Source: Acidobacteriota bacterium
GTDB lineage: Bacteria > Acidobacteriota > Vicinamibacteria > Vicinamibacterales > UBA2999
Reading direction: 5' to 3'
Assembly (NCBI GenBank): GCA_018000455.1
Contig: JAGNJW010000023.1
Span: forward strand, 1-64,000
DNA: 64,000 nucleotides
Made by a program: the position numbers and the translations under genes. This document shows, piece by piece, positions 43,871-52,192 of this stretch. The notes beneath the pieces are model-generated. The model was given only the letters and a program-made list of their open reading frames with translations. It was not told the origin of the DNA and did not search any database. Numbering within the stretch: the stretch's first letter is position 1; every line of letters begins with the position of its first letter.

Positions 43871-45153
43871 TCGTAGCGAAGCGCCTCGACGGGATTGAGC
43901 CCCGCGGCGCGGCGGGCCGGCCAGTAGCCGGCGATGACGCCAACGCCGAGCGAGGTGCCCAGTCCGGAGACGACCGCCCACAGCGGCGGGACGGCGGGAA
44001 ACCCGGGGGCGAGTGCGGTGGCGATGAGGCCGAGTGCGGTGGCCGTAGCCACGCCGGCGATGCCGCCGACGCCGGCGAGCATCGCCGCCTCGAACAGGAA
44101 CTGACGCAGCACCTCGCGCCGTCTGGCGCCGATGGCCAGCCGCACCCCGATCTCGCGAGTGCGTTCGGTGACGCTCATCACCATGACGTTGGCGATGCCG
44201 ATGCCGCCGATGATCAGGCTGACCGCCGCCAGCCCCACGGTGGCGAGGAAGAGCTGCGCGCCGAGCTTGTCGAACTGCGCGATGATCTGGTCGGACGTCG
44301 AGAGCTGGAAGTCGCTCTCCTCGCCAAGGCCGACGCCGCGCAGCAGCCTGAGGATGGTCTCGGCCTCGTCGCGCGCCCGGTCTCGCACGCCGGGCTTGGC
44401 CCGGACGTAGAGCACGGTGTTCTCTGCTTCGGGGAAGCGGCGCTTGGCGGTGGTGACCGGCAGCGACACGACGTTGTCGTTGCGGTTCTCGCCGAAGAAC
44501 GTGCCTTTGCGCTTGGCGAGCACACCGATGACGAAATAGCGCTCACCGCCGAGCAGGAACGGCTGCCCCACGGCTTGGTCGGGACCGAAGAGCGCCGTCG
44601 CGATGTTGGCGCCCACCACCGCCACCGGCGCCACGACGCGGTTCTCGGCCTCGCTGAATGGCCGGCCGGCCGCGAACTCGGCGCCGGTCACGTCGAAGAA
44701 GTTCGCCGACACGCCCTCGATGAGCACCGAGTCCGACTCGTTGCCGCCGGCGCGCGCGGTGATGCTGCGCGTGGCGGTCACGGCCGGCACGAGCAGTTGC
44801 ACGCCGACATCACGTACCGATGGCCCGAGCCGCTGGATCGTGTCGGCGAAGGCTGGCCGGAGCGGACGCCGAAGTGCGTCGCTATCCGAGGCTGGCGTGT
44901 AGGGGTCGCCGTTGCGGTGGAACGCGAAGATGTTGTCGGTGCCGAGTTCGCGAAAGAGCTGCGCGACGCTGTTGCGCAGGCCCACCAGCACCGATGCCAC
45001 CAGCACGACGGTCACGATGCCGATGACGACACCGCCGATGGCGAGCCCCGATCGCGCGGGATTCGAACATAGCGACTCCCAGGCGAGGCGTGCCGCCTCA
45101 CGGACCGAGAAACCGAGGGCGGCGACACGAGATGGCGCCGGCTGCACAGCCAT
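43867..45153 (-). CDS. MacB-like ABC transporter permease (second of pair)
   Basis: A 428-residue permease of the MacB/FtsX type. It has one N-terminal membrane span (about residues 35-58), a large periplasmic MacB-PCD domain, and three C-terminal spans with IGGIGIANVMVMSVTERTREIGVRLAIGA, the conserved cytoplasmic coupling motif. It lacks an ATPase domain. Start ATG shares one base with the stop of the preceding permease (TGATG), with GAGGAGCG ahead. Substrate is unknown; it would act with an adaptor and TolC. Confidence 0.9.
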   Translation of the reverse strand: MAVQPAPSRVAALGFSVREAARLAWESLCSNPARSGLAIGGVVIGIVTVVLVASVLVGLRNSVAQLFRELGTDNIFAFHRNGDPYTPASDSDALRRPLRPAFADTIQRLGPSVRDVGVQLLVPAVTATRSITARAGGNESDSVLIEGVSANFFDVTGAEFAAGRPFSEAENRVVAPVAVVGANIATALFGPDQAVGQPFLLGGERYFVIGVLAKRKGTFFGENRNDNVVSLPVTTAKRRFPEAENTVLYVRAKPGVRDRARDEAETILRLLRGVGLGEESDFQLSTSDQIIAQFDKLGAQLFLATVGLAAVSLIIGGIGIANVMVMSVTERTREIGVRLAIGARRREVLRQFLFEAAMLAGVGGIAGVATATALGLIATALAPGFPAVPPLWAVVSGLGTSLGVGVIAGYWPARRAAGLNPVEALRYE

Positions 45154-46403
45154 CACTCGCTCCTCAGGGCGGTGATGACGTCGAACCGCGTCGCCCGTCG
45201 TGCCGGATACCACCCGGCCAGGACGCCGCTCAGTCCGGCCGCGCCGAGGGCAACGCCGAGCGTCGTCATGCTGACGCCGATCGGCACGCCGAGGGCGGAG
45301 GCGAGCAGCTGCACGAGGCCCGAGGCGCCGAGCACGCCGACGGCACCGCCGACGACGGCCACGACCACGGCTTCCGCCAGCACCTCCTGCATGATCCGGG
45401 TGCGCGAGGCGCCGAGCGCGCGCCGGACGCCGATTTCGCGCGTGCGCGTGGTGACCGAGACGAGCACGGTATTGGTGACGACGACAATCGCCGCCAGCAG
45501 CGCCATCGCCGAAATGGGTGCCGCCGCGGCGCCGATGCGCTGCGACAAGTTCAGTACGAAGCCACGGGCGGCATCCGGCGTGAGCAGGTCGAAGTTGTCT
45601 TGGGTGCCCGGGGCGAGGCTACGTGCGGCCCGCAGCGACACGCGCGCCCGGTCTTCGCCGTCGACCTCCGGGCGACCCGGCGTCGTCTTGGCGAAGATCT
45701 GGAGACTCCGCGGGGCGCCGAAGGCGCGTTCGTAGGCGGAGAGGGGGATCCAGACATAGCGGTCGAGCGACATGCCGCCGGAGTTGCCGAGCGTGTCCTG
45801 CAGGCCGATGACCTCGAAGCGGCGTCCGGCGATGCGGATCGACTGCCCGAGCGCATCCTGCGCGGGATACAGCGTGGCAGCGACATCGGCGCCGAGGACG
45901 GCCACCTGTGCGCCCGAGCGATCTTCGTCGGGCCGGAAGAAGCGTCCGCGCACGATGGCCAGGTCACGCAGTCCGGCCAGCGTGGACCACGTGCCGGTGA
46001 CGGCGCCGTTCTCGTAGGTGCGTCCGTCCGCGGCCACCTCCGCCCTGGTCTGGGCATTGGGCGCGTACTCGACCATTCCGCCGGCCAGTCGTTCGAGTGC
46101 TGTCAGCTCGATCCGCCGGATCGCGGGATTGCGCTGGAGCTGCTGCTGCAGCTCCCGTCGCGACACTCGACCGGGCGATGCGACCTGAGCGATGAGGAAC
46201 GTGTCGGCGCCAAACGCCCGGGCGGTGGTCGTGCGGGCGTAGGCGGCCACACCGTCCAGAGCGGCGACCACGATGACGACCGTGGCTACCGCGGCCGCGA
46301 TCGCGAGCGCGCCGAGCGCGGAGCGCAGGCGATGCGCGACGGCAGCCCTCAACCCCTGCGCGACGGCATCGCTCACCCGGCGAACACGTGACGATCGGGA
46401 CAT
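45153..46403 (-). CDS. MacB-like ABC transporter permease (first of pair)
   Basis: A 416-residue permease with the same layout as its downstream neighbour: N-terminal span, periplasmic MacB-PCD domain, and three terminal spans with TNTVLVSVTTRTREIGVRRALGA. The pair probably forms a heterodimer. It begins 96 bases from the divergently transcribed adaptor gene, which completes the typical MacA/MacB set. No ABC ATPase gene is present on either side. The frame remains open upstream to 46961, but that is antisense to the adaptor. Confidence 0.9.
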   Translation of the reverse strand: MSRSSRVRRVSDAVAQGLRAAVAHRLRSALGALAIAAAVATVVIVVAALDGVAAYARTTTARAFGADTFLIAQVASPGRVSRRELQQQLQRNPAIRRIELTALERLAGGMVEYAPNAQTRAEVAADGRTYENGAVTGTWSTLAGLRDLAIVRGRFFRPDEDRSGAQVAVLGADVAATLYPAQDALGQSIRIAGRRFEVIGLQDTLGNSGGMSLDRYVWIPLSAYERAFGAPRSLQIFAKTTPGRPEVDGEDRARVSLRAARSLAPGTQDNFDLLTPDAARGFVLNLSQRIGAAAAPISAMALLAAIVVVTNTVLVSVTTRTREIGVRRALGASRTRIMQEVLAEAVVVAVVGGAVGVLGASGLVQLLASALGVPIGVSMTTLGVALGAAGLSGVLAGWYPARRATRFDVITALRSE

Positions 46404-46486
46404 GTCTATTCCCCGTTGGACGCAGCAGGAGCCGTTAGAGGCCCCACCTGGCGGGGACGTCCGCATCGAACGGTGCGTCCAAAGCA

Positions 46487-46492
46487 TACACT
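46487..46492 (+). promoter_or_regulatory. -10 box seven bases before the adaptor start
   Basis: TACACT, seven bases, then ATG at 46500. Confidence 0.4.
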
Positions 46493-46499
46493 TGCCGTG

Positions 46500-47741
46500 A
46501 TGACCTCGCGCCGCCTGCTCATTGCCCTCGTCGTGCTCGCCATTGCCGGAATCGTCGTCATGTCCCGCCGTGGAGGTCCAGCCGCCATCGACGTGGACCT
46601 CGACACCGTCACCAACACCGCTGCCCTGCAGTCGTTCGTGACCGCGTCGGGCGAGATCGTCGCCACGCGCTACGCCGACATCGGGTCGAGCGCCATGGGA
46701 CGCCTCGTCGGGCTCGCCGTCAAGGAAGGCGACCCGGTCAAGGCCGGCCAGGTCTTGGCACGCATCGACCGCGTGCAGGCCGCCAGTTCCGCCGCCGCAG
46801 CTGCGGCCGGCCTCGGCGCGCTGGAGGCCGAAGCGCGCGCCGCCGCCGACCAGGCACGCTCCGCCCGGGCCGATCTCGAAGCCGCCAGGGCTCGGGCCGC
46901 GGAGGCCCGGCGGTCGCTGGAGCGGGCGAAGGACTTGCGCACGGCCGGGCTCACCCCGCAATCGGAGTTCGACGCGGCCGTCGCCAATGCCGCCAGCACC
47001 GAGGCGCAGGTCGACGCCGCCACGGCCACCGTGGCCCGCGCCACCGGGACGCGCGATGCGGCCGAACGGCGCGTCAACCAGGGCCGCGCCGAGCAGACCC
47101 GCGCCCGCGACCTGCTCGACAAGACCGAGATTACGGCACCCATCGCCGGCGTAGTCACCCGCCTGGACGTCGAGGAAGGCGAGATGGTTGTCATCGGCGT
47201 GCAGAACCAGCCGGGCACGATTCTGATGACCGTCTCGGACCTCAGCGCCGTCAATGCCGAAGTGAAGGTGGCCGAAGCCGATGTCTTGCGCCTGGCGCTC
47301 GACAACACCGCCACGGTGTCACTCGAAGCGGCCGGCGGACGGCGGTTCGCCGGCACGGTGATCGAGATCGGCGCCAGCGCGCTGCCGCAGGTTGGCACCC
47401 AGGCAGCCGCGCGCGAGTTCCGCGTGAAGGTGCGGCTCTCGGGCGACATCGCCATGCTGCGCCCCGGACTTACGTGCGATGCCGAGATCCTCGTGGCCGA
47501 ACGCACCAACGTGCTCACGGTGCCGCTGCAGGCGGTCGTGCAACGCGGCGGCGACACCGGCGTGTTCGTGGTCGAGAACGAGGTCGTCACCTTTCGCGCG
47601 CTGACCACCGGCATCATCGGCGGCCTACAGATCGAAGTCGACGGCGTGGTCGAGGGCACGACCATCGTCTCGGGGCCGTTTCAGGCCCTGCGCGAACTCG
47701 TCGACGGGGCGCGGGTGAAACAGCGCGCGGCCACCCCTTAA
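46500..47741 (+). CDS. MacA/HlyD-type periplasmic adaptor
   Basis: A 413-residue membrane fusion protein. The N-terminal anchor (LLIALVVLAIAGIVVM) is followed by the lipoyl half (GRLVGLAVKEGDPVKAGQVLARID), an Ala-rich coiled-coil hairpin (about residues 95-210), and the second lipoyl half (TEITAPIAGVVTRLDVEEGE). A beta-barrel and a membrane-proximal domain complete it. It is probably the partner of the divergent ABC permease pair. A -10 box sits seven bases before the ATG and no ribosome site is seen. Confidence 0.9.
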   Translation: MTSRRLLIALVVLAIAGIVVMSRRGGPAAIDVDLDTVTNTAALQSFVTASGEIVATRYADIGSSAMGRLVGLAVKEGDPVKAGQVLARIDRVQAASSAAAAAAGLGALEAEARAAADQARSARADLEAARARAAEARRSLERAKDLRTAGLTPQSEFDAAVANAASTEAQVDAATATVARATGTRDAAERRVNQGRAEQTRARDLLDKTEITAPIAGVVTRLDVEEGEMVVIGVQNQPGTILMTVSDLSAVNAEVKVAEADVLRLALDNTATVSLEAAGGRRFAGTVIEIGASALPQVGTQAAAREFRVKVRLSGDIAMLRPGLTCDAEILVAERTNVLTVPLQAVVQRGGDTGVFVVENEVVTFRALTTGIIGGLQIEVDGVVEGTTIVSGPFQALRELVDGARVKQRAATP

Positions 47742-47776
47742 TACGTGGCCGGCCCGGCACGCTTGTAGGGGCTTGG

Positions 47777-47782
47777 TAAGAT
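47777..47782 (+). promoter_or_regulatory. -10 box five bases before a start codon
   Basis: TAAGAT, five bases, then ATG at 47788. Confidence 0.4.
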
Positions 47783-47787
47783 GACGC

Positions 47788-49830
47788 ATGGCCATCCGCC
47801 CCGCCGTTGCCCCGCCCGAGGCCACTGTCGGCACCGCCTGCCCGCTCGACTGTCCCGATGCGTGCACGCTCGACGTCACCGTGCGCGGCGGGCGCATCAC
47901 GGTCATTGACGGCAGCACGGTGAATCCGGTGACCGGCGGCTACATCTGCAACAAGGTGCGCCACTTCGATCGCCGGATCTACGGCGAGGATCGGCTGCAC
48001 TTCCCTGCCGTGCGCGTCGGTAAGAAGGGCGAGGGCAAGTTCCGGCGCGTCAGCTGGAACGACGCGCTCGACACCGTCGCCGCCAGGCTCGGCGCCATTT
48101 GCGACGAGTTCGGCGCCGACACCATCCTGCCGCTCTCTTACGGCGGATCGAACGGGCTGCTGACGCAGGACACGACCGACGCCGCCTTTTTCCGCCGCCT
48201 TGGCGCGCTGCGCCTGGCTCGTACGGTCTGCGCCGCACCAACCGGCGCCGCCAACCAGGGCCTCTACGGCAAGATGCCTTCGGTCGTCTACGCCGACTAC
48301 GAGGACGCCCGGGTCATCATCGTCTGGGGCGCGAATCCGTCAGCGTCCGGCATCCATCTGATGCCGCACCTCAAGCAAGCGCGAGCCAACGGCGCCACGC
48401 TCATCGTGATCGATCCGCGAGCCACGACCGTGGCCCGGCAGGCCGACATTCACCTCGCCATTCGCCCCGGCACCGACGTCGTGGTGGCCCTGGCCCTCCA
48501 CCGCCACCTGTTCGAGAGTGGCGCCGCCGACCTGGCGTTCCTCGAGGCCCACACCACCGGCTGGGAACGGCTGCGCGAGCGCGCCAGCCACTGGACATTC
48601 GAACGCGCGGCCGAGGTGAGCGGCCTGAGCGTGATCGCGCTCGAGCGTGTGGCACAGCTCTACGCCACCTCGTCGCCGGCGCTCGTGAAGTGCGGCTGGG
48701 GTCTCGAGCGCAACAGGAACGGCGGCAACGCCGCAGCGGCGGTCATGGCGCTACCCGCCGTCGGCGGCAAGTTCGGCGTGCGCGGCGGCGGCTACTCGAT
48801 GAGCAACTCGGGATCGTGGGGGATCACGCCGACGTGGCAGAGCGACCTCGAGCCGGCCACGCGCGTCGTGAACATGAACCGCGTCGGCCGGGAGCTGACC
48901 GAACCTGCCGGCGCGCCCATCCGTGGGCTCTTCGTCTACAACTGCAATCCCGCCGTCACGCTGCCCGACCAGCAGCGCGTGCTGTCGGGACTGGCGCGCG
49001 AGGACCTCTTCACCGTGGTCTTCGATCAGGTGCTGACCGACACTGCCGTCTACGCCGACGTGGTGCTGCCGGCGACCACCTTCTTCGAACACTACGACTT
49101 CGCCAAGGGGTACGGATCGCTGTCGCTGCACCTGGTGCGGCCCGTGATCGAGCCGGTCGCCGAGTCACGGCCGAACACCGACGTGTTCGCCGATCTGATC
49201 GGGCGCATGGACCTGGCCAGGGACTCGGACGCGACCGGCGAACTCGATCAGATGTTGACCGTGATGGCGGCGCTGCCGGGCACGCTCAGCGCCGAGATTG
49301 GCGACCAGGGCAGCGCCACACCGCCCTACGGGGGGCGGCCCGTGCAGTTCGTGGACGTCTTTCCGCAGACGCCCGATCGCAAGGTCGCGCTTTTTCCGGA
49401 ACACCTGGACCGCGAGGCACCCGAAGGCCTCTACGCCTACCGCGCGGATCCCGGCACCGACGCCTATCCGCTGAGCCTGATCTCGCCGGCCACGGAGAAG
49501 ACGATCAGCTCGACGCTCGGCGAACTCGATCGCCCAGGCGTACAGCTGGAGATACACCCGGACGACGCGTCGGCGCGCGACCTCGAGGATGGCGACGTCG
49601 TCACGGTGCTGAACGCACTGGGGGCGCTGGAGTGCCCGGTGAAGGTCACGAGTCTCGTGCGGTCTGGTACGGTGGCGTTCCCGAAAGGCGTGTGGCGCCG
49701 GAATACCGGCAACGGCCTGACGTCGAACGCCCTCGTGCCCGACCTGCTGACAGACCTGGGAGGCGGAGCGTGTTTCAACGATGCGCGCGTCCAGGTCGCC
49801 CGCGCGCGTCACGGCGTTAGTCGCGTCTAG
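47788..49830 (+). CDS. Molybdopterin-dependent oxidoreductase (DMSO reductase family)
   Basis: A 680-residue molybdenum/tungsten enzyme. The N-terminal [4Fe-4S] set is C18, C22, C26 (CPLDCPDAC) plus the Cys in GGYICNKV. Cofactor-binding domains follow (VIIVWGANPSASG, GTDVVVALALHRHLF, YNCNPAVTLPDQ, VVLPATTFFEHYD), then the C-terminal molydop-binding beta-barrel (IHPDDASARDLEDGDVV). It has no Tat signal, so it is cytoplasmic. No partner subunit is adjacent. The substrate is not readable. It shares a CTAG stop overlap with the convergent yciG-like gene. Confidence 0.9.
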   Translation: MAIRPAVAPPEATVGTACPLDCPDACTLDVTVRGGRITVIDGSTVNPVTGGYICNKVRHFDRRIYGEDRLHFPAVRVGKKGEGKFRRVSWNDALDTVAARLGAICDEFGADTILPLSYGGSNGLLTQDTTDAAFFRRLGALRLARTVCAAPTGAANQGLYGKMPSVVYADYEDARVIIVWGANPSASGIHLMPHLKQARANGATLIVIDPRATTVARQADIHLAIRPGTDVVVALALHRHLFESGAADLAFLEAHTTGWERLRERASHWTFERAAEVSGLSVIALERVAQLYATSSPALVKCGWGLERNRNGGNAAAAVMALPAVGGKFGVRGGGYSMSNSGSWGITPTWQSDLEPATRVVNMNRVGRELTEPAGAPIRGLFVYNCNPAVTLPDQQRVLSGLAREDLFTVVFDQVLTDTAVYADVVLPATTFFEHYDFAKGYGSLSLHLVRPVIEPVAESRPNTDVFADLIGRMDLARDSDATGELDQMLTVMAALPGTLSAEIGDQGSATPPYGGRPVQFVDVFPQTPDRKVALFPEHLDREAPEGLYAYRADPGTDAYPLSLISPATEKTISSTLGELDRPGVQLEIHPDDASARDLEDGDVVTVLNALGALECPVKVTSLVRSGTVAFPKGVWRRNTGNGLTSNALVPDLLTDLGGGACFNDARVQVARARHGVSRV

Positions 49831-50039
49831 GCGACCGACTCCTGGCCCATCGGCAGTTTGCCGCGGCCACCGCGACTCACCATCCCGCCCTTGCGGCCGG
49901 CATCACGCGCCTCGTTCGACGACCATTCGTGGGCCGTTCCCTTGGCGTGGGCGGCGCGGCCGCCCTTGCTGGCGATCTCTCGCTGCTTCTCTGACGACAT
50001 CGACGCGAATCCGCGCCGGGCTTTGGGTTTCTCGTTCAC
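49827..50039 (-). CDS. YciG/KGG-repeat stress protein
   Basis: A 70-residue basic protein. KQREIASKGGRAAHAKG and EARDAGRKGGMVSRGG are two KGG repeats, each with the conserved Gly-Gly, as in stress-induced YciG-like proteins. The GTG start has GAGGTG just upstream. The 208 bases upstream are comparatively AT-rich and may hold its promoter. Function is unclear beyond association with stress response. Confidence 0.85.
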   Translation of the reverse strand: MNEKPKARRGFASMSSEKQREIASKGGRAAHAKGTAHEWSSNEARDAGRKGGMVSRGGRGKLPMGQESVA

Positions 50040-50247
50040 GAATCACCTCGGCTGTACTGGACTACGCATGAGCAGCGCAATCGATGTACCAGTTCCGCCA
50101 ATGAGCTGGCATCGTTCAAGTGGCTGAGAACGCGATGCTTCCGAGTTCGCGGTGATGAACGGTGGGCCGACAAGTGAACTATTTCAATACTCAACAGGAG
50201 ATATACGTATTAAAACAGTACTGACCGGAATGGACCGGGCGCCTCGC

Positions 50248-50472
50248 CTATCGGGGCTTCAGCGGCTTGCCGGGGCGGAAGTAGTCGCACTCGGCGCAGT
50301 TGCTGACGTCGAATTCGTAGCCGACCACCGGCCACAGCATCGGATGTGCGCAGTAGAGCAGGTGGCCGTCCATGATGGTGTGGAGCCCGAGGTCGGCAGG
50401 GATCCTGGAGGTGCGCCGACTGTACCAGCACACGCGATGGCGATCCTCGGGCGTCATTGGAGCCACGCTCAT
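50248..50472 (-). CDS. Small Cys-containing protein
   Basis: 74 residues, MSVAPMTPEDRHRVCWYSRR at the start. Four Cys (VCWYS, LLYCAHP, NCAECDYF) could form a zinc or iron site, with HTIMDGHLLYCAHP also offering His ligands. I do not recognise the family. It is divergent from the yggX gene with 43 bases between starts. Confidence 0.55.
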   Translation of the reverse strand: MSVAPMTPEDRHRVCWYSRRTSRIPADLGLHTIMDGHLLYCAHPMLWPVVGYEFDVSNCAECDYFRPGKPLKPR

Positions 50473-50503
50473 GATACGACGGGCGCCGGCAGGCAAAGCT
50501 CGC

Positions 50504-50509
50504 TACAAT
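50504..50509 (+). promoter_or_regulatory. -10 box six bases before the yggX start
   Basis: TACAAT, six bases, then ATG at 50516; no Shine-Dalgarno sequence is present. Confidence 0.5.
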
Positions 50510-50515
50510 CGCAGC

Positions 50516-50842
50516 ATGAGCGATGGTCACTCCCATTCACACCCGCACGGAACGTCGGCCACGGGCGCGGGACGCATCGTGCACTGCGTGAAGCTGAACG
50601 AGGATCTGCCAGGCCTCGATGCGCCGCCCTGGCCCGGCGAGGTCGGCGAGCGCATCTATCGCGAGGTGTCGGCCAACGCCTGGAAGCTCTGGGAGGAACG
50701 TCAGAAGATGATCCTCAACGAGTACCGGGTGCTGCCGTGGCAGAAGGAGGGCCAGGAACTCATCCTGAAACACATGGAAGAGTTCTTCTTCGGCGCGAAC
50801 GCCGCGCTGCCTCCGGGCTACGTGCCGCCCAGATCCAAGTAG
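50516..50842 (+). CDS. YggX-family iron-trafficking / oxidative-damage protection protein with His-rich extension
   Basis: A 108-residue protein. From residue about 20 it matches YggX: RIVHCVKLNEDLPGLD with the single conserved Cys, then GERIYREVSANAWKLWEERQ, MILNEYRV and ILKHMEEFFFG. YggX helps protect iron-sulfur clusters from oxidation. The first 19 residues (MSDGHSHSHPHGTSATGAG) contain alternating His, a likely metal-binding extension not present in the classical protein. A -10 box six bases before the ATG supports this start, so the extension is probably real. Confidence 0.88.
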   Translation: MSDGHSHSHPHGTSATGAGRIVHCVKLNEDLPGLDAPPWPGEVGERIYREVSANAWKLWEERQKMILNEYRVLPWQKEGQELILKHMEEFFFGANAALPPGYVPPRSK

Positions 50843-50867
50843 CAAAACCGCGACACGCCGGCAGCAC

Positions 50868-52154
50868 TCACGGCACGCCGCGACGCACGGTGAGCACCGG
50901 CGCAATCGTGAACGACAGCCGCGCCTGCGCGTCGCGCAGGGCGGCCAGCACGCCGGCGTCATCGGCCGCGCGCGCGAAGATGAACGCCAGATAGCTCGCG
51001 CCCTCGGGAATCATCTGCAGCACCTGGCCAGTCGTGGCACTCACCACGACGTCGGTCACGTGCGGCACGGCCCGCGCGGCCTCGACACCCCCGACATCGC
51101 GGAGTACGCCGGCGCGCGGGATCGGTACCATCATCACGCCAGTCGCTCCTGGCGCCGAGGCCACCGGCACGCCGCCGCCCGTGGCGTGCACGAGCAAGTG
51201 GTGCTCGAGCGGATAGCTGCCCCCCTGAACCGCTTCGCACTGGAGCGCGCGGGCGCAGAGTCCGCCGATCGGGCGTGCGGCCGCCTCGAGCACCACGATG
51301 CTCGATCCCAAGACCCGGCACTCGGCGTGGACGGGCCCATGCCAGAGGCCGGCGGCAAGAGCGGCGGCGCCCACGGCGGCCACGACCGCGCCCTCGTCGG
51401 CTCGCGTGCGGGCCGTCGGCGTGACGTAGATGGTCTCCTCGAAGTACGGGCCCACCAGCGGTTCGGGCTTGTCGAAGACGGCCAGCGCGTGAAACGTGCC
51501 CCGCTGCATGAGCCCTTCGACGGCCAGCTCGTGCCCGTCGATGTAGTCCTCGATGAGAATGCGCGCGGCCGCCTCGTCTCTGAGCTCGCGTACGTCTGGG
51601 GCGTCGAGGATGGCGGCCACCCTGGCCAGCGCATCGCGGAGTTGGGCGGGCGTGTCGGCTCGAATCACCCCCCGGCTGCCCGACAGCACCAGTGGCTTGA
51701 CGACGCAGGGATAGGCCACGCCAGCCGGAAGCGTCGACACGCCCGCATCCACCATGGTCGTCCGAGGCCCGGGCAGTCCCGCGGCTCGTTGCGCGGCACG
51801 GAACAGGCGCTTGTCGCGGCCGGCCCGGGCGCCCGCCACCGAGTGCCACGGCAGGTGGTGCGCCTCGGCCACGAGCGCCGCCAGCACGGCCGGCCGGTCG
51901 CCCACGGCGAGGACGCCGTCGAGCCGCCGGTTCCCGAGCGCCTGCCCAATGGCGGCCAGCGCGGCTGGTTCGTCATGGAAGCGCACCGGGATGGCGCGAT
52001 CCCGCCACGGGTCGTCGAGCCGATCGCAGCGATCGCTTGCCAGCACGAGCTCGACGCCGAGCTGCCGCGCAGCCTCGTCGAACATGCGCGTCTGATAGCC
52101 GGTCGTCGTCGCGCACAGGAGCACGCGCGGCGTGGCCGAAACATGGCTCATCAT
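50868..52154 (-). CDS. ATP-grasp ligase-like protein
   Basis: A 428-residue protein of the ATP-grasp carboxylate-amine/thiol ligase superfamily. An N-terminal pre-ATP-grasp domain (VLLCATTTGYQTRMFDEAA) is followed by the lid region YPCVVKPLVLSGSRGVIRA, then ILIEDYIDGHELAVEGLM and HAECRVLGSSIVVLEAAARPIGG with the metal-binding Glu. It would couple ATP hydrolysis to amide-bond formation. It follows the selenocysteine-type radical SAM gene by 38 bases. ATG at 52154 or 52151 is chosen; an in-frame TTG at 52232 would overlap that gene. Substrate is unknown. Confidence 0.82.
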   Translation of the reverse strand: MMSHVSATPRVLLCATTTGYQTRMFDEAARQLGVELVLASDRCDRLDDPWRDRAIPVRFHDEPAALAAIGQALGNRRLDGVLAVGDRPAVLAALVAEAHHLPWHSVAGARAGRDKRLFRAAQRAAGLPGPRTTMVDAGVSTLPAGVAYPCVVKPLVLSGSRGVIRADTPAQLRDALARVAAILDAPDVRELRDEAAARILIEDYIDGHELAVEGLMQRGTFHALAVFDKPEPLVGPYFEETIYVTPTARTRADEGAVVAAVGAAALAAGLWHGPVHAECRVLGSSIVVLEAAARPIGGLCARALQCEAVQGGSYPLEHHLLVHATGGGVPVASAPGATGVMMVPIPRAGVLRDVGGVEAARAVPHVTDVVVSATTGQVLQMIPEGASYLAFIFARAADDAGVLAALRDAQARLSFTIAPVLTVRRGVP

Positions 52155-52192
52155 GTGTGAGGTGCGTTCGCGCTTCGGGCCCCGTGCCCTGC

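Noticed and set aside
47788..49830. Selenocysteine-containing formate dehydrogenase
   Set aside because: The molybdopterin enzyme has no in-frame TGA, and the active-site region does not look like formate dehydrogenase.
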